Positions 1 to 10,873 of a stretch of 64,000 nucleotides of DNA are shown in pieces. A program made the translations under genes and the position numbers. The DNA lies in NCBI GenBank assembly GCA_003952965.2, contig CM025849.1:16212493-16276492 (forward strand). The letters are read 5' to 3'. The stretch is from Morella rubra. Lineage: Eukaryota > Streptophyta > Magnoliopsida > Fagales > Myricaceae. Positions within the stretch are counted from its first letter, which is position 1; every line of letters starts with the position of its first letter. The notes beneath the pieces are model-generated. The model was given only the letters and a program-made list of their open reading frames with translations, ran no database searches and was not told where the DNA came from.

Positions 1-240
1 TTATAAACATATTTTATAAACATAGAGGACAATAATAAAGAGGATATAATAAATGACAATAGTAAGCTGCCAATATACATACAGGACAATTTATAAACAT
101 AGAGGACAATAATAGAGAATATAATAAATGACATTAGTAACTATCCAATATACATACAGGACAATTTAGAAACATATAGGACAATAATAAAGAATATAAG
201 TTGCCAATATACGAACAGGGAGCATTCCATAAATGTCCCT
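1..240. repeat. 77-bp tandem repeat, about 2.8 copies
   Basis: Three successive units begin near positions 14, 91 and 166, each opening with ttataaacat (third copy ttagaaacat) followed by a shared run ending in acaggacaat. Spacing is 77 and 75 bases. The array starts at or before the window edge and decays after 225. It is AT-rich and non-coding. It may continue upstream. Confidence 0.8.
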
Positions 241-958
241 TCTAACTGCCTAGCATACACGGCAAAAGTAGAAAAGGAAGATAGTGTGACAAAGTAACCC
301 AGCATGCTAGGTTAGTACTTTGCAAGGATCTTGGTCTTTCTTTGAACATCATTTGTATATGATAGTGTGACAAAGTAACCCCTGTGACAAAAATCACTAT
401 AGTATTGAGCAAACTCGCTAGGAAATTCACCTGCTAAAGAATTCATTCTCATTGAAATAATATGTTTACAAAATGATCAAAACTGATCTTCTATAATGTA
501 CAAGCCCCTAGCAAAGGAATTATGTAGTACAACTGTTCAAAATGCAGCAATAATATCGTGAAAGATATTTTTGCCATACACTAAACAAAGGCAAAAGAAA
601 CAGAGTCACGTGGAACACCAACCAACAAGCTTAACTAAAAAAGGTCGAACCTAAGCACTAAACAAAGTGACCCACCAACTAGATTTGGTCTAATTTATGA
701 GTCCAAGAACATGCACAAAGGGACCTAGACCCATTGCCATCAAAATAATGTACTTTAAGGTGTAGAAACAACAAAACATCTAATTTATAGGACCACTTGC
801 TCTGACTTCGACAGTAAAAAATTGCCAGCCAACAGAATCAACCGTGGGGGACAAAGGGGGACCACGGTACCCAGTGAGGTTTTAAAATTCAAAACAGACA
901 ACTACAAACAACTTCTCCCCTTTCGCTTTATGCATGGAATGGACTTAAGAATACATAG
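241..958. other. Intergenic, no gene seen
   Basis: No coding similarity could be recognised. A 22-base phrase beginning gatagtgtgacaaagtaacc occurs twice, near 281 and 361. The stretch ends at the left LTR of the gag-only element. Confidence 0.5.
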
Positions 959-2084
959 TGTAAATACTAGGATTAAGGCAACCTAAGAGGAGGTGAATTG
1001 AGTTTCCAAATTTTTCGCTTTTAACCCCTAAAGTTGTGTTTGCAAAGTAAAAGAAATTTAGCACAAGTATATTGATGTAACAAGTAAATATGTGCTAAAT
1101 GTAAAGAGTAGGGTTTAGAGAAGCAAACACGAGATTTTTAGGTGGTTCGGCAAACCCCCTACATCACCCCTCAAGCTCCTTCACCGAGCCTTGAGGTTTT
1201 CCCACTATCTTCAAATAGTGTACACACTAGCTTCCGGGTGCTAGAGAACCTTACAAGTGTTTTCTCAGGCTCAACACTCACAACCCAAACCAAGCTTGAG
1301 ATATACCCTCTCTAAGCTTCTTCTTTAGTGAACAACCTCACTAAAGGAATCACCTCTTTTGGATATGAAGTTTACAAGAACAAACTCTCTCAAAGAGTGG
1401 ATATGATCTCTTTGATTCACACAATGACAAGTATAAGAAAGTGTAATTTGTGTGAATGATATGAGAAATATATAATAAGAAGGTTTAAGATATTTTTCAA
1501 GTTATGTAAAATGATATGTGGTCGAGCTCTATTGTTTAGAGACAATAGGAAGGTATTTTTATAGGCCACATGAGAAAACTAGCCGTTTATAGCCGTTGAA
1601 TTTGACAATTTTACCGTTGTACCGGTTGACTGCTTCAACTAGCCTTGCTCAACGGTCATAAAATTTTAATGCTATCAAATTTTATCCCATCATCCGCTTC
1701 ATATAGCGGTCGACCGCTATAAATCATTTTCATAGACCGCTACAATTAAAAAGCCTATTTTTGACGTTTTGAAATCCCGCTTCAAAAACCAACTTCCCAA
1801 AAGTATAACCAAGGCTTGGGAGTTTATATAGGATGATTTGAAAACATTTAAAGAGCATTTTTGTTGTCAAACATGTGAAAAAGAAGGTTATGCACGGTTT
1901 TTGAAAAAAATATGCAAGTGTGATTCAAATCCTTGTCAAAAGTGAAACTAAGAGTTACAAGGTTATACCCTAGGGTCTTGAATCTTCACTTTTGAGCTCA
2001 TTTTATCTTCTTGATCTTCAATTTTCTTGTCTTTGGCTCTTTGATAAAAATGTCTTTGTCTTTGAAGATGTCCATTTTGTAAAC
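959..2084 (-). repeat. Left LTR (3' LTR), main part
   Basis: This matches 5976 onward in the right LTR through landmarks such as gattaaggcaacc, the phrase aggtggttcggcaaaccc, and ccaaggcttgg. It stops at TAAAC, where the solo LTR enters. The last 52 bases of the LTR resume after the second TAAAC, at 3594-3645. Confidence 0.9.
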
Positions 2085-3588
2085 TGTTAGCCCAAGGTTG
2101 TTTTGCAAACAATCCATAATTGATTTTGATGATAACAAAAATTCTAAGTTTTGAAGGATTTTAGATTTTACATTGTCAATCCTTTTCTAAAGGATTTATT
2201 TCAAATATCGACGTTATCTCTCTAAAATATTTCTAAGTGTACTTGAACACCATTACACAAGTTGATAAGATCAATTTTTCATATTGTAGGTGTTTAAAGA
2301 AGTGTTGGAATGGATTGGACACTTTTAAGATGCTAATTTTTCTCTCCAGCAGTTATATGTGTCGACACATTAAAGACAAGTGTCGACACATTGCACTTCT
2401 CCAAAATTCTTGGTGTCGACAAATTTTCAGACTAAGTGTTCAATGTGTCGACACATTGAAGACACGACACATTGCACTGTCTCCCGAGAGCAAAATTTCA
2501 GACTAAGTTTAATGTGTCGACACATAATCAATGTGTCGACACATGGTGCGAATTTGCAGAAATCCTGGAACGACGCCAACTCATCCAAAAAGTCTCCAAA
2601 TGGTCTCAAATGACCTCCAACGGCACTAAAACTTTACTTGAAGACCCTTGAAGCCTAGAGGACTATAATAGAATGAGATAGAGAGAGAAAGCAAGGATTT
2701 GCATCATTATTCAAAATCTACCTCCGATAGAGAGAGAAAGCAAGATCCAAAGATTTCATTTGCTGATTCCTCAAGATCAAAGCTCCCATTGTTAAATCTT
2801 CTTCTCGTGCTTATCCTTGACGATCTAGCCTCCAAAGAGAGAGAAGTTTCTTGAAGAAGAGACAACACACTTGCAATCAATCGTGCCCTAACTTCTAGAG
2901 AGAGAAAGTGCTTTGAAGAAGAGGGAAGACTGCACCTACCAAGAAAGCTTGTGCTCCTACTTGCCAAACTTTAGGTTCATTTCAAGAATCTTGTCTTCTT
3001 GCACTTTATTGAGCTTTTCACTTGCTGATTTGGCTTAGAGAGCCATTCCACACGTTGTGAGCTTTCCACTTGCATATTCGGCTTAGAGAGCCATTCTTCA
3101 TTGTACCCATTTGTATTTGTAAAACTTGTGAATTAAAAACACTTGTCCTACTCGTGAGAGTAGAAGAAATCCCTTGGGTTTTGGGATTTGTGAGAGAGTT
3201 GAAGCGTGAGCTCGAAAAACGCTTTGTAAAGGTTCCTTAGCACCCTGGAAGCTAAGGTGTATTTGCTATTTGGAGAATAGTGAAGGAAGCCCAAGGAAGT
3301 CAATAGCCTTGGGGTGGACGTAGGCAAGTGTTGGCCGAACCACCTAAAATTACGGTGTCATCTCTCTAACTCTATCTCTCTTACGTTTCAGTACATATTC
3401 ATACTTGTGGAGATTTATGCTTTATGCTTTATCATTATTGCATTATATTTTGCTTAGCATTATACACATTTAGATCTGCATTTTAATTGTTAAAAGGGTA
3501 TTTTTCAGATCTGGGTTTTTATTGAAAAAGGACTAAGTTTTTGATAAACCCAATTCACCCCCCTCTTGGGTTGTTATTTAGACTTTCA
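2085..3588 (+). mobile_element. Nested solo LTR (copia type), 1504 bp
   Basis: The insertion starts TGTTAGCCCAAGG and ends ...TAGACTTTCA. It is flanked by a perfect 5-bp duplication TAAAC at 2080-2084 and 3589-3593. The 3' end carries acccccctcttgggttg, a phrase common at the ends of plant copia LTRs. No internal coding region or second LTR is present, so it is a solo LTR left by unequal recombination. The uninterrupted right LTR of the host element serves as the empty-site control. Confidence 0.9.
2358..2545. repeat. Cluster of palindromic TGTCGACACA motifs
   Basis: Within the solo LTR the self-complementary 10-mer tgtcgacaca occurs about five times, plus a one-base variant (tgtcgacaaa) and a partial copy (cgacacatt). 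Spacers include repeated phrases such as ttgcact and ttcagactaag. It could be a transcription-factor site array or a recombination-prone repeat; function is not shown. Confidence 0.75.
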
Positions 3589-3593
3589 TAAAC

Positions 3594-3645
3594 TTAATCT
3601 ATTTATTGAAATCATCAAAATATCGATTGTGAACAAAAGCCAACA
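3594..3645 (-). repeat. Left LTR, remaining 52 bp
   Basis: The sequence from ttaatctatttattg to gccaaca matches 7104-7155 of the right LTR. It completes the left LTR after the nested insertion. Confidence 0.88.
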
Positions 3646-3660
3646 ATCTCCCCCTTTTTG
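3646..3660 (-). promoter_or_regulatory. Polypurine tract of gag-only element
   Basis: Read on the minus strand this is a purine run (caaaaagggggagat) directly abutting the left LTR, the expected site for plus-strand DNA priming. Similar ctccccct phrases recur in the internal non-coding part near 3693, 3812 and 3922. Confidence 0.75.
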
Positions 3661-4434
3661 ATGATGACAATAAATTGATAGTTTTGGGATGACTCCCCCT
3701 ATCTTTTGCAATTGGACAATCATTTGAAACTTGAGACAAAGCATTAGTAGCCAATATTTATAATCCAATTCAAAAGGAGAATATATAGTCATTAAAAACT
3801 ATCAACACATTTCTCCCCCTTTGTCACATCAAAAAGACAAAGGAATATACTTAAATGGATGCATCATCATTATCCATCAAGCTTTGATCAAAGGGAATAC
3901 AAGCATATCGAAATTAAGAAATCTCCCCCTTTGTCAATCAAAAAGTGAATGCATGGATGTAACTTCAAAAAATATCTTTTCATCCAAAAGAACAATTTGA
4001 GGCTTTCAAATGACAATCATATTGAAATGGTATAGAGGATGACTAATGGGGACTCAAAAGTCCATCGCTATTACGATAGTAGCCCACCGAGTGGGTTTGT
4101 ACCAACCTCTTAGCTACCAATGACAATTTAAAGGTCATTCTCAACCAAAAAATTTAGGCTCACAAAATCTCATAAAAGTTCATGATTTTGTAAAATGTTA
4201 GCTCATAGATGTTCTATTTTGATAAATGCAAGAAATATGTCAAAGATGAATACATTTGCATTTAGAAGATTAACACATAAGAATCATCATTAACCAACAA
4301 TTTAGAACATATTCTCAATCAAGGATTAGAAGTTACCAAAGGATTTTCCCTTAGCATTTGTCCTCAAATGTCACAAGCCTTCTTGAAGGCAAGTTTCATC
4401 CAAGTACCCTTTATTGCTCCATCCTACAAGAGAA
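3661..4434. other. Internal non-coding part of gag-only element
   Basis: This lies between the gag stop and the polypurine tract, where integrase and RT would be in an autonomous copia element. No pol similarity was recognised. Repeated polypurine-like phrases and AT-rich sequence are all that is visible. Confidence 0.65.
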
Positions 4435-5922
4435 TCAAGAAACCATTTTTGGTACCCAAGCTTTCTTGGTCCTTCGTGTTAGCCTTGGTTCCTTTTGAAC
4501 CCATGCTTTCTTGAGAGTCTTGCTCCCAAGTTTCTTCAATGCACAATCAAAAATTAGATGCCCATCTTTGTTGCAAAAATGGCATGTTTGAGTAGGTGCA
4601 CAAAAAGACTTAGCCTTCACAAAATAATTCTTAAAATATTTTTGGTGAATAGAAGGCTTGTAGCCTAAGCCACTTTTGTCAAAGACACATCTTTGACTAT
4701 AAGAATCAAATCTAAAGATTTTGTTCCTTGAGTAAACTTCTCAAGGATTTTGCTTTGAGAAACAATTTTGTTGTTCAAAGCAACTTTCTCATTTTCAAAT
4801 TCTAAAGCTTTTTGTTGGAATAAATCATTTTCTAGCTTTAGAGTATCTCGCTCATTTTTCAATAAATCAATTTCTTTTGAAATCAAAATGAGTTTCTTTT
4901 TCAATGATGTATATTTTGAACCAAGTTTTTCAAATTGACAAAGAAGTTCATCAAAGGCATTTTGAAGTTCAATATATGAAAGTTTAGGTTCATCATCGGA
5001 AGAGTATACCTCATCATCATCATCATCCTCAAATGCCATGAGGCACATGTTAGCGATTTCTCCATCTTCTTCGGAGGAGGAGGAGCTTTCATCGTTAACA
5101 TTCCAAGATGTCTTTTTGTATTTGAGGCTTCTCTTCTCTTTCTTTCTTTTGAGGAAGTTTTGAACTTTCTAGTCATCAAGACTATGTCTTCCTCATCGTC
5201 ATCCTCATCTTCGATTATGGAGGATTTGAGAGCGATCCTCATCTTTTTCTTGCTCTCATCTTCATTCTCGAGCATTTGGATTTCATGGGTCATTAAAGAT
5301 CCAATAAGCTCATCTAGAGGAAGCTTGGTGAGGTCCTTGGCTTCTTGTATGGCGGTCACTTTGGCCTCCCATGACTTTGGTAGTGACCTAAGGATTTTTC
5401 TCACCAAATCGAGTTAGTATAAGATTTACCAAGTGCATTCAAGGCATTTATAATTGTGGTAAATCTAGTATACATGACAGTAATGGATTCCTCTGGTGTC
5501 ATTTTAAACAACTCATAATTATGAACAAGCATGTTGATTTTTGACTCTTTAACTTGGCTTGTTCCTTCATGAGTAATTTCTAAAGTATGCCATATATCTC
5601 TAGCATTTGAGCATGATGAAATTCTATTAAATTCTCCTCTATCCAATGCACAATATAATATGTTCATAGCTCTTGCATCTAGAGAGATTTTCTTTTTATC
5701 ATTTGCATCATATTCATTTTCATTCTTGGGAGACTCCACTGCTCCAACTTTCTTTGTAGGAATATGTGGACCATTCAATATGCATAACCACAAATCATAA
5801 TCAATAGATTGAAAATAAATACTCATCCTAACTTTCCAATATGCATAATCACTACCATTAAAGAATGGTGGTCTAAGTGTGGAAAGTCCTTCAACTTGAG
5901 TGTTGAAGCTTGAAGTTGCCAT
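4435..5922 (-). pseudogene. Copia-type gag (UBN2 / Retrotran_gag_2) with CCHC zinc knuckle, frameshifted
   Basis: Gag forms the nucleocapsid in which the RNA is packaged. An ATG at 5922 opens the first frame (to 5401), with features of the UBN2 family: PPFFNGSDYAYWKVRM near residue 18 and RAMNILYCALD near residue 104. Near 5405 one base appears lost, and the protein resumes in another frame (VRKILRSLPKSW at about 5400). A second shift near 5050-5130 leads into an acidic stretch and a long coiled coil (5048-4665). The last part (4620-4435) holds one zinc knuckle, CHFCNKDGHLIFDC (CX2CX4HX4C), then a stop. About 495 residues if read through. No protease or polymerase follows. Confidence 0.85.
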
Positions 5923-5961
5923 TCTAACTCAAGATTTTAAATCTTGTATAACGAGCACCAA

Positions 5962-5973
5962 GCTCTGATACCA
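5962..5973 (-). promoter_or_regulatory. Primer binding site, initiator tRNA-Met
   Basis: The minus strand reads tggtatcagagc, the standard complement of the plant initiator Met tRNA 3' end. It lies two bases inside the LTR that begins at 5976. This sets element polarity. Confidence 0.92.
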
Positions 5974-5975
5974 AT

Positions 5976-7155
5976 TGTGAGTCCTAGATTAAGGCAACCC
6001 AAGAGGGAGGGTGAATTGGGTTTCCAAACTTTTTTGCTTTTAACCCCAAAACGTGTTTGCAAAGTAAAGTCTAATTTAGCACAAGTATATTATGCAACAA
6101 GTAAATAAGTGCTAAATGTAAAGAGTAGGGTTAGAGAAGCAAACACGTGATTTTTAGGTGGTTCGGCAAACCCGCCTACATCCACCCCTCAAGCTCCTTC
6201 ACCGAGCCTTGAGGTTTTCCCACTATCTTCAAATAGTGTACACTCTAGCTTCCGGGTGCTAGAGAACCGTACAAGTGTTTTCCCGGGCTCAACACTCACA
6301 ACCCAACCAAGCTTGAGATATACCCTCTCTAAGCTTCTTCTTTAGTGAACAACCTCACTAAAGGAATCACCTTTTTGGATAGGAAGATTGAAGAATAAAC
6401 TCTCTCAAAGAGTGGATATGAAAATGGAAATCTCTATCTCTTGATTCACACAAAGACAAGGATATGAAAGTGTGTTTTGTGTGAATGATATGAGAAATAT
6501 AGAATATGAAGGTTTGGATATTTCTCAAGTATCTAAATGATATGTGGTCGTTGTCTATTTTGGACGTTATGAAGGTGTATTTATAGGCCACATATGAAAA
6601 CTAGCCGTTTATAGCCGTTGGAGGTCTTTGACAATTTTACCGTTGTACCGGTCGACCGCTTCAAGTTACCGTTACTCAACGGTCATAAAATTTGAATGCT
6701 GTCAAATTTTTCTCATCATCCGCTTCATATAGCCGGTCGACCGCTATAAATCATTTTCATAGACCGCTACAATTAAAAAGCCATTTTTTGACCTTTTTGA
6801 AATCTTTTCAAAAACCAACTTCCCAAAAGTATAACCAAGGCTTGGAGTTTATATAGGGATGATTTGAAAACATTTAAAAATTTTGTTGTCAAACATGTGA
6901 TAAGAAGATTATGCACGGTTTGAAAAATATGCAAGTGTGTGATTCAAATCCTTGTCAAAAGTGAAACTAAGAGTTACAAGGTTATACCCTATGGTCTTGA
7001 ATCTTCACTTTTGAGCTCCTTGCATCTTCTTGATCTTCAATCTTCTTGTCTTTGGCTCTTTAATAAAAATGTCTTTGTCTTTGAAGATGTCCATTTTGTA
7101 AACTTAATCTATTTATTGAAATCATCAAAATATCGATTGTGAACAAAAGCCAACA
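5976..7155 (-). repeat. Right LTR (5' LTR) of gag-only element
   Basis: A complete 1180-bp LTR, tgtgagtcctagattaagg ... aaaagccaaca, uninterrupted. Compared with the left LTR it shows scattered substitutions and small indels, so the insertion is not very recent. It carries palindrome-like phrases such as cggtcgaccgc. Confidence 0.9.
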
Positions 7156-9100
7156 TGTAGAAATGGCATGATCAATTAACATTCATTGATTTCATCTAAA
7201 GCCCTAAACTTGTCGACAAACTAACATATAATCGCCCAAACCCTAAAATAGCAGCGAAGAACTCAGCATTAATCAAGATAAGAAAGCCATACCTGTATCA
7301 AATTCGAGAACTCTTGAAATCTTGCAACTGGAATCACCCAATGGTAACCGCCGAAGACAATGGAGGCCACTGGTATCATCTAAGAGAATGAGTTCCTTTC
7401 AAACAGTTAGATAGGTTGTCGGAATGGATGTTCGACGACTAAATTCATTAAAGGGAAGGGGCAAAACGGGGAGACAATTGTTTAAGTGGTCACATGGACG
7501 ACACGTCCATGGTCAGCCGTGAGAAGTAACGGCAATTTGAGCTGGAGGGTGGAAATTAACGTAAAATGGTAGTTTGAGGTATTAATGTAATGAAATAAAT
7601 AAAAGTGGGTGCAACTTAGAAATGACCCCAAAATTAAGGGGTGCAAAGTGAATTTTTTCCTAATTTTTAACTTAATTTATTTATATTTTATATTTTAATA
7701 TAATAATATATTAGTTATTATAAAAGGCCTCTTTTTATGGTTTCACCTAAGGTCCCATTTATCTTAGAGACAGCCCTGATCAAACCTTAGCGTGTCTACG
7801 GTTGTGCCCTAATTGTTTTATGAATTTTGAGATGGTTTTAATGAGTCCCATGGAATGATCATTAGAACTTGGCAATCTTGCTCGGTTTTCAATCCCAGTA
7901 GTAGAAGTCTAAAATATTTTATATCCAAACCTATATATAAGTCTAAAAGTTATGATTTTTGGGTTAGGTAAACTAGACATATGGTTGGATTTGGTGTCAT
8001 ATGTTCATGAATTTTTGAGACCAATTAGTATGGTTCGAAATTGAAAAATTTTGGTGACGTAAATTAGATCTGTAGAAATAGGCTCTCTGACACTGATTGA
8101 AGTTTCAGATTATATGGCCTAACTATACTTTGAATTAGATCATGGAATTTTATGAGTAGTTTTATAACATAGTTCTACAATTGGGTTATAAATTTTAGAG
8201 TTTTAGAATATTAGTGATACAGTTTCTGAATTATTGAAGCCTTCAGTAATAACCTAATTGAGTGACGTACGTAGTTTTACCCTGTGTGCATTTTGATTTT
8301 ATCGAAAATGTTGTTGATGGATTTTTGGAAAGAAATTTCTTGTATATACATCCAACATCTGTAGAAAGAACATACTTTAATTTGGTGATTTTAAGAAGGC
8401 CATGACAGATCATTTTTCAAAAGGGAGAAATAAATTTCGAATTCAGACATGTTAGTAAGATTTAGGGTCACAATTGTTTGAAAGATTTAATTAAAGTATC
8501 GTGATACCCTGAATCTCACATGGAGTGAGAGAAGAAAATGAATGAGAGATAGATTCTATAAGAGCCAAGTACTTCCATATTGGGACCTTATTAGGTTGAA
8601 CTGAACTTTATAATAATCTAAGGAGGTTCAATAGCAACCTTGACTAGCTCTACCACTGGTACTAATGCAAACACTAAAATCTGGGCCTCAAGATTTTGCT
8701 AATCTGATTTTTGTTAAGTCATCTCTAATACAATATTTTGTGTTTAAATTGTGAGTCCAGCTAGATTTGTTGTTTGTAGTGCATGATATCATTTTATGTT
8801 GTATTTGACAGTTGAGTAAACTAAACTATACGTATTGAATTGGATTGGAGAAAGAAAAAAAATAAGGGAAAGGGAAAGAAGAAAATTTATGTACGGATCT
8901 GTACATACACATACGAGGTAAGTGTATTTGGTTAACCGAAATTTAGCAAATTATCACAAATATGATATTTTGTACATATGTTTGCATTTAATTTCATATT
9001 GTTGAACATATATGTGAAATCCATATATTTTGGTATTGAGAATGAAATGTTTGGTAAAACGTTGCAAAGTAATTTTGAAGTATTGAATTGAATTGATTTG
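7156..9100. other. Intergenic; possible MULE terminus near 7590-7665
   Basis: No convincing gene. Near 7590-7665 the sequence ggggtgcaaagtgaatttt resembles the termini of plant Mutator-like elements (compare 37080-37535), but no matching left end is certain. The rest is AT-rich with no recognised coding signal. Confidence 0.35.
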
Positions 9101-9159
9101 ACTATACTATTTGGATAATTGAACAAGGAGATCATTCAAGACTCAAAATTAAAGGAACG

Positions 9160-10330
9160 GAACATAGAGAAAGGGTAGGGGTGAATAGGTTCTTCCAATT
9201 TTTCTGCACTTAATTCCAGCTTCACAAAGAAATCAGTAACTTCAAGAAACATATAAATCTATATCAAGACAGGACACTAAACTAAGACAAATTTAAACAA
9301 TTCATTATAACTACAAGATGGCCAAGAACACTTTCTTAACAAATGAAGATTATGGCCAGTGCTATAATCAAAAAACAATGAACAAAATAATAGAAACCAT
9401 TCACCACAAGAAACACTGGTTTTTGGTGACAAAGAGAAAAATCTCTTGAAGAAAACTTTAAGGGATTAAAAACTCAATGGGCCCTTGAGCAGTAAATGGA
9501 ATCACTAGTTTTTGAATTCGGAGTACAAGTGATCATCTACAGGTTATTCAATCTAAATTGCTAACCTAAACACAAGACATCTTATCCAAAATACAACATT
9601 TGGATTTGCGCATCGCAGGGAACAAGAAACTTCTCTTCCATTCAAAAACTTGATCCTTCACCAATCTGGCCGTGGAAGGCAATGTTTCCCGTGAACCTCA
9701 CATGCATGATCAGCTTCAGCAACAGGGTCTTCCAGACCTTCACGACTTCTAGTAACTCTAGAATGTCTTCCAAATCTTCAGGGGATTTGAGGCTAATTAA
9801 TCTCTGAACTAAGTCACTCAGGTGAGGGTATACTCTCTCTCCGGGTTATTCTTAGTTCACTCATTAAATTATTGTCTTGGAGGTATTTTCACTGTAACGC
9901 TGGATCTCTGAAAATTTCAAGAAAGAATATGGGTAAATCAATTGGGTATTTATTCTGGAGGTTCTTTCTGGTTAGAGAGGAAGGTTCATGCGCATGCATT
10001 CTAGTCTTCTTGAGCATCCAACACATGGTTTGTTTAAATTTAACAATCAACTATTATTTATGTTATGAGACAAAGACTTATCAAACTCCAGGTGAACTCC
10101 AATTACACCTCAAACTCGTTTTAATGAACAACATGCCAAGTTCAGGTAAACTTCAATCTTCAGATAATACTTCCAGACCTAATCAGATTCTGCAATCAGT
10201 CAGCTGTAATTACACAGGGCTTCAATAAACTTCAATCTCTGGAATTATACAGACACAACCAGTGATCACGAAGTTGAATCCAATTACTTAAAGATTTACA
10301 ATAATGAATTATATATAATTGTGAGCACCT
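9160..10330. repeat. Possible truncated copia-like LTR
   Basis: The phrase aggggtgaataggttcttcc and the following ttttctgcacttaa resemble the opening of the gag-only element's LTR (ggtgaattgggtttcc, ttttttgctttt) in position and style. No second copy, target duplication or sharp ends were found. Reading frames here have no recognisable protein. Low confidence. Confidence 0.3.
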
Positions 10331-10599
10331 TTACATACAACCGATGATATGTGAGTGGCAAAAGGGAAGTAAAAGAGAAGCGCGGATATTGATCTCTGTG
10401 ATTCTGAGGTGTAGTAGTCCCGAGAAAGGGGATGTACAGGAAAGTTTCAAAACAAAGGGATATGCTCATGAACGAACAGCACAATCCCAGTCAGACAATG
10501 AATGCCCCGGTTTGAGTTTTGTGGATTAAGAATCTTGTTTGAACGCGCTAGACGAATTCTATATTCTAAATTATTCAAACACACTATTCTTATTTCGTC

Positions 10600-10873
10600 G
10601 ACCTAAAGGTTCCCACCATGTTAGGCACGACATTCTTTTGATACGAAATTAATTTCATCGCTGAAAACGAAATTTCCGTAACCTTAGAGACCAAATTTTC
10701 GTCCCACAAAGAGACCCTTTGGACACAAAAGCTAAGAATTGTCTCTAAAAGCCAAATATGACAACCATTAGGGACGAAATAAGTTTTGTCCCAGAAAGTG
10801 TGAATTTAGAAACGAAATTCATTCTGTCCCGCAGAATTTAGTCCCTGAATCCTTAAAATGGTGTTCGTAGAGT
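10600..10873. mobile_element. Possible CACTA-like subterminal region
   Basis: Repeated phrases of the type gggacgaaat / attttcgtccc occur in both orientations, ending near tggtgttcgtagagtg, a degenerate match to a CACTA right end (...TGTAGTG). A similar sequence style occurs near 57110-57236. No left end was found. Confidence 0.3.

Larger units (their letters stand above)
959..7155 (-). mobile_element. Gag-only copia-type LTR retrotransposon (TR-GAG type)
   Basis: Two direct repeats bound the element: 959-2084 plus 3589-3645, and 5976-7155. Each is about 1.18 kb, opens with TG and closes with CCAACA. Inside the right LTR is a primer site for initiator Met tRNA, and inside the left LTR is a polypurine tract, which fixes the element on the minus strand. 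The interior is only 2.3 kb and encodes gag alone; no protease, integrase or reverse transcriptase was seen. Flanks are CATAG at the left and TGTAG at the right, at best an imperfect duplication. The structure fits terminal-repeat retrotransposons with GAG domain, which need enzymes from other elements. The left LTR is split by a solo LTR. Confidence 0.88.

Noticed and set aside
5160-5417. 85-codon plus-strand open frame rich in Ser
   Set aside because: It is the reverse complement of the acidic, Asp-rich part of gag; the Ser run is a shadow of GAT codons.
9872-10228. 118-codon plus-strand open frame
   Set aside because: No family likeness, unremarkable composition, inside a probable LTR remnant; chance frame.
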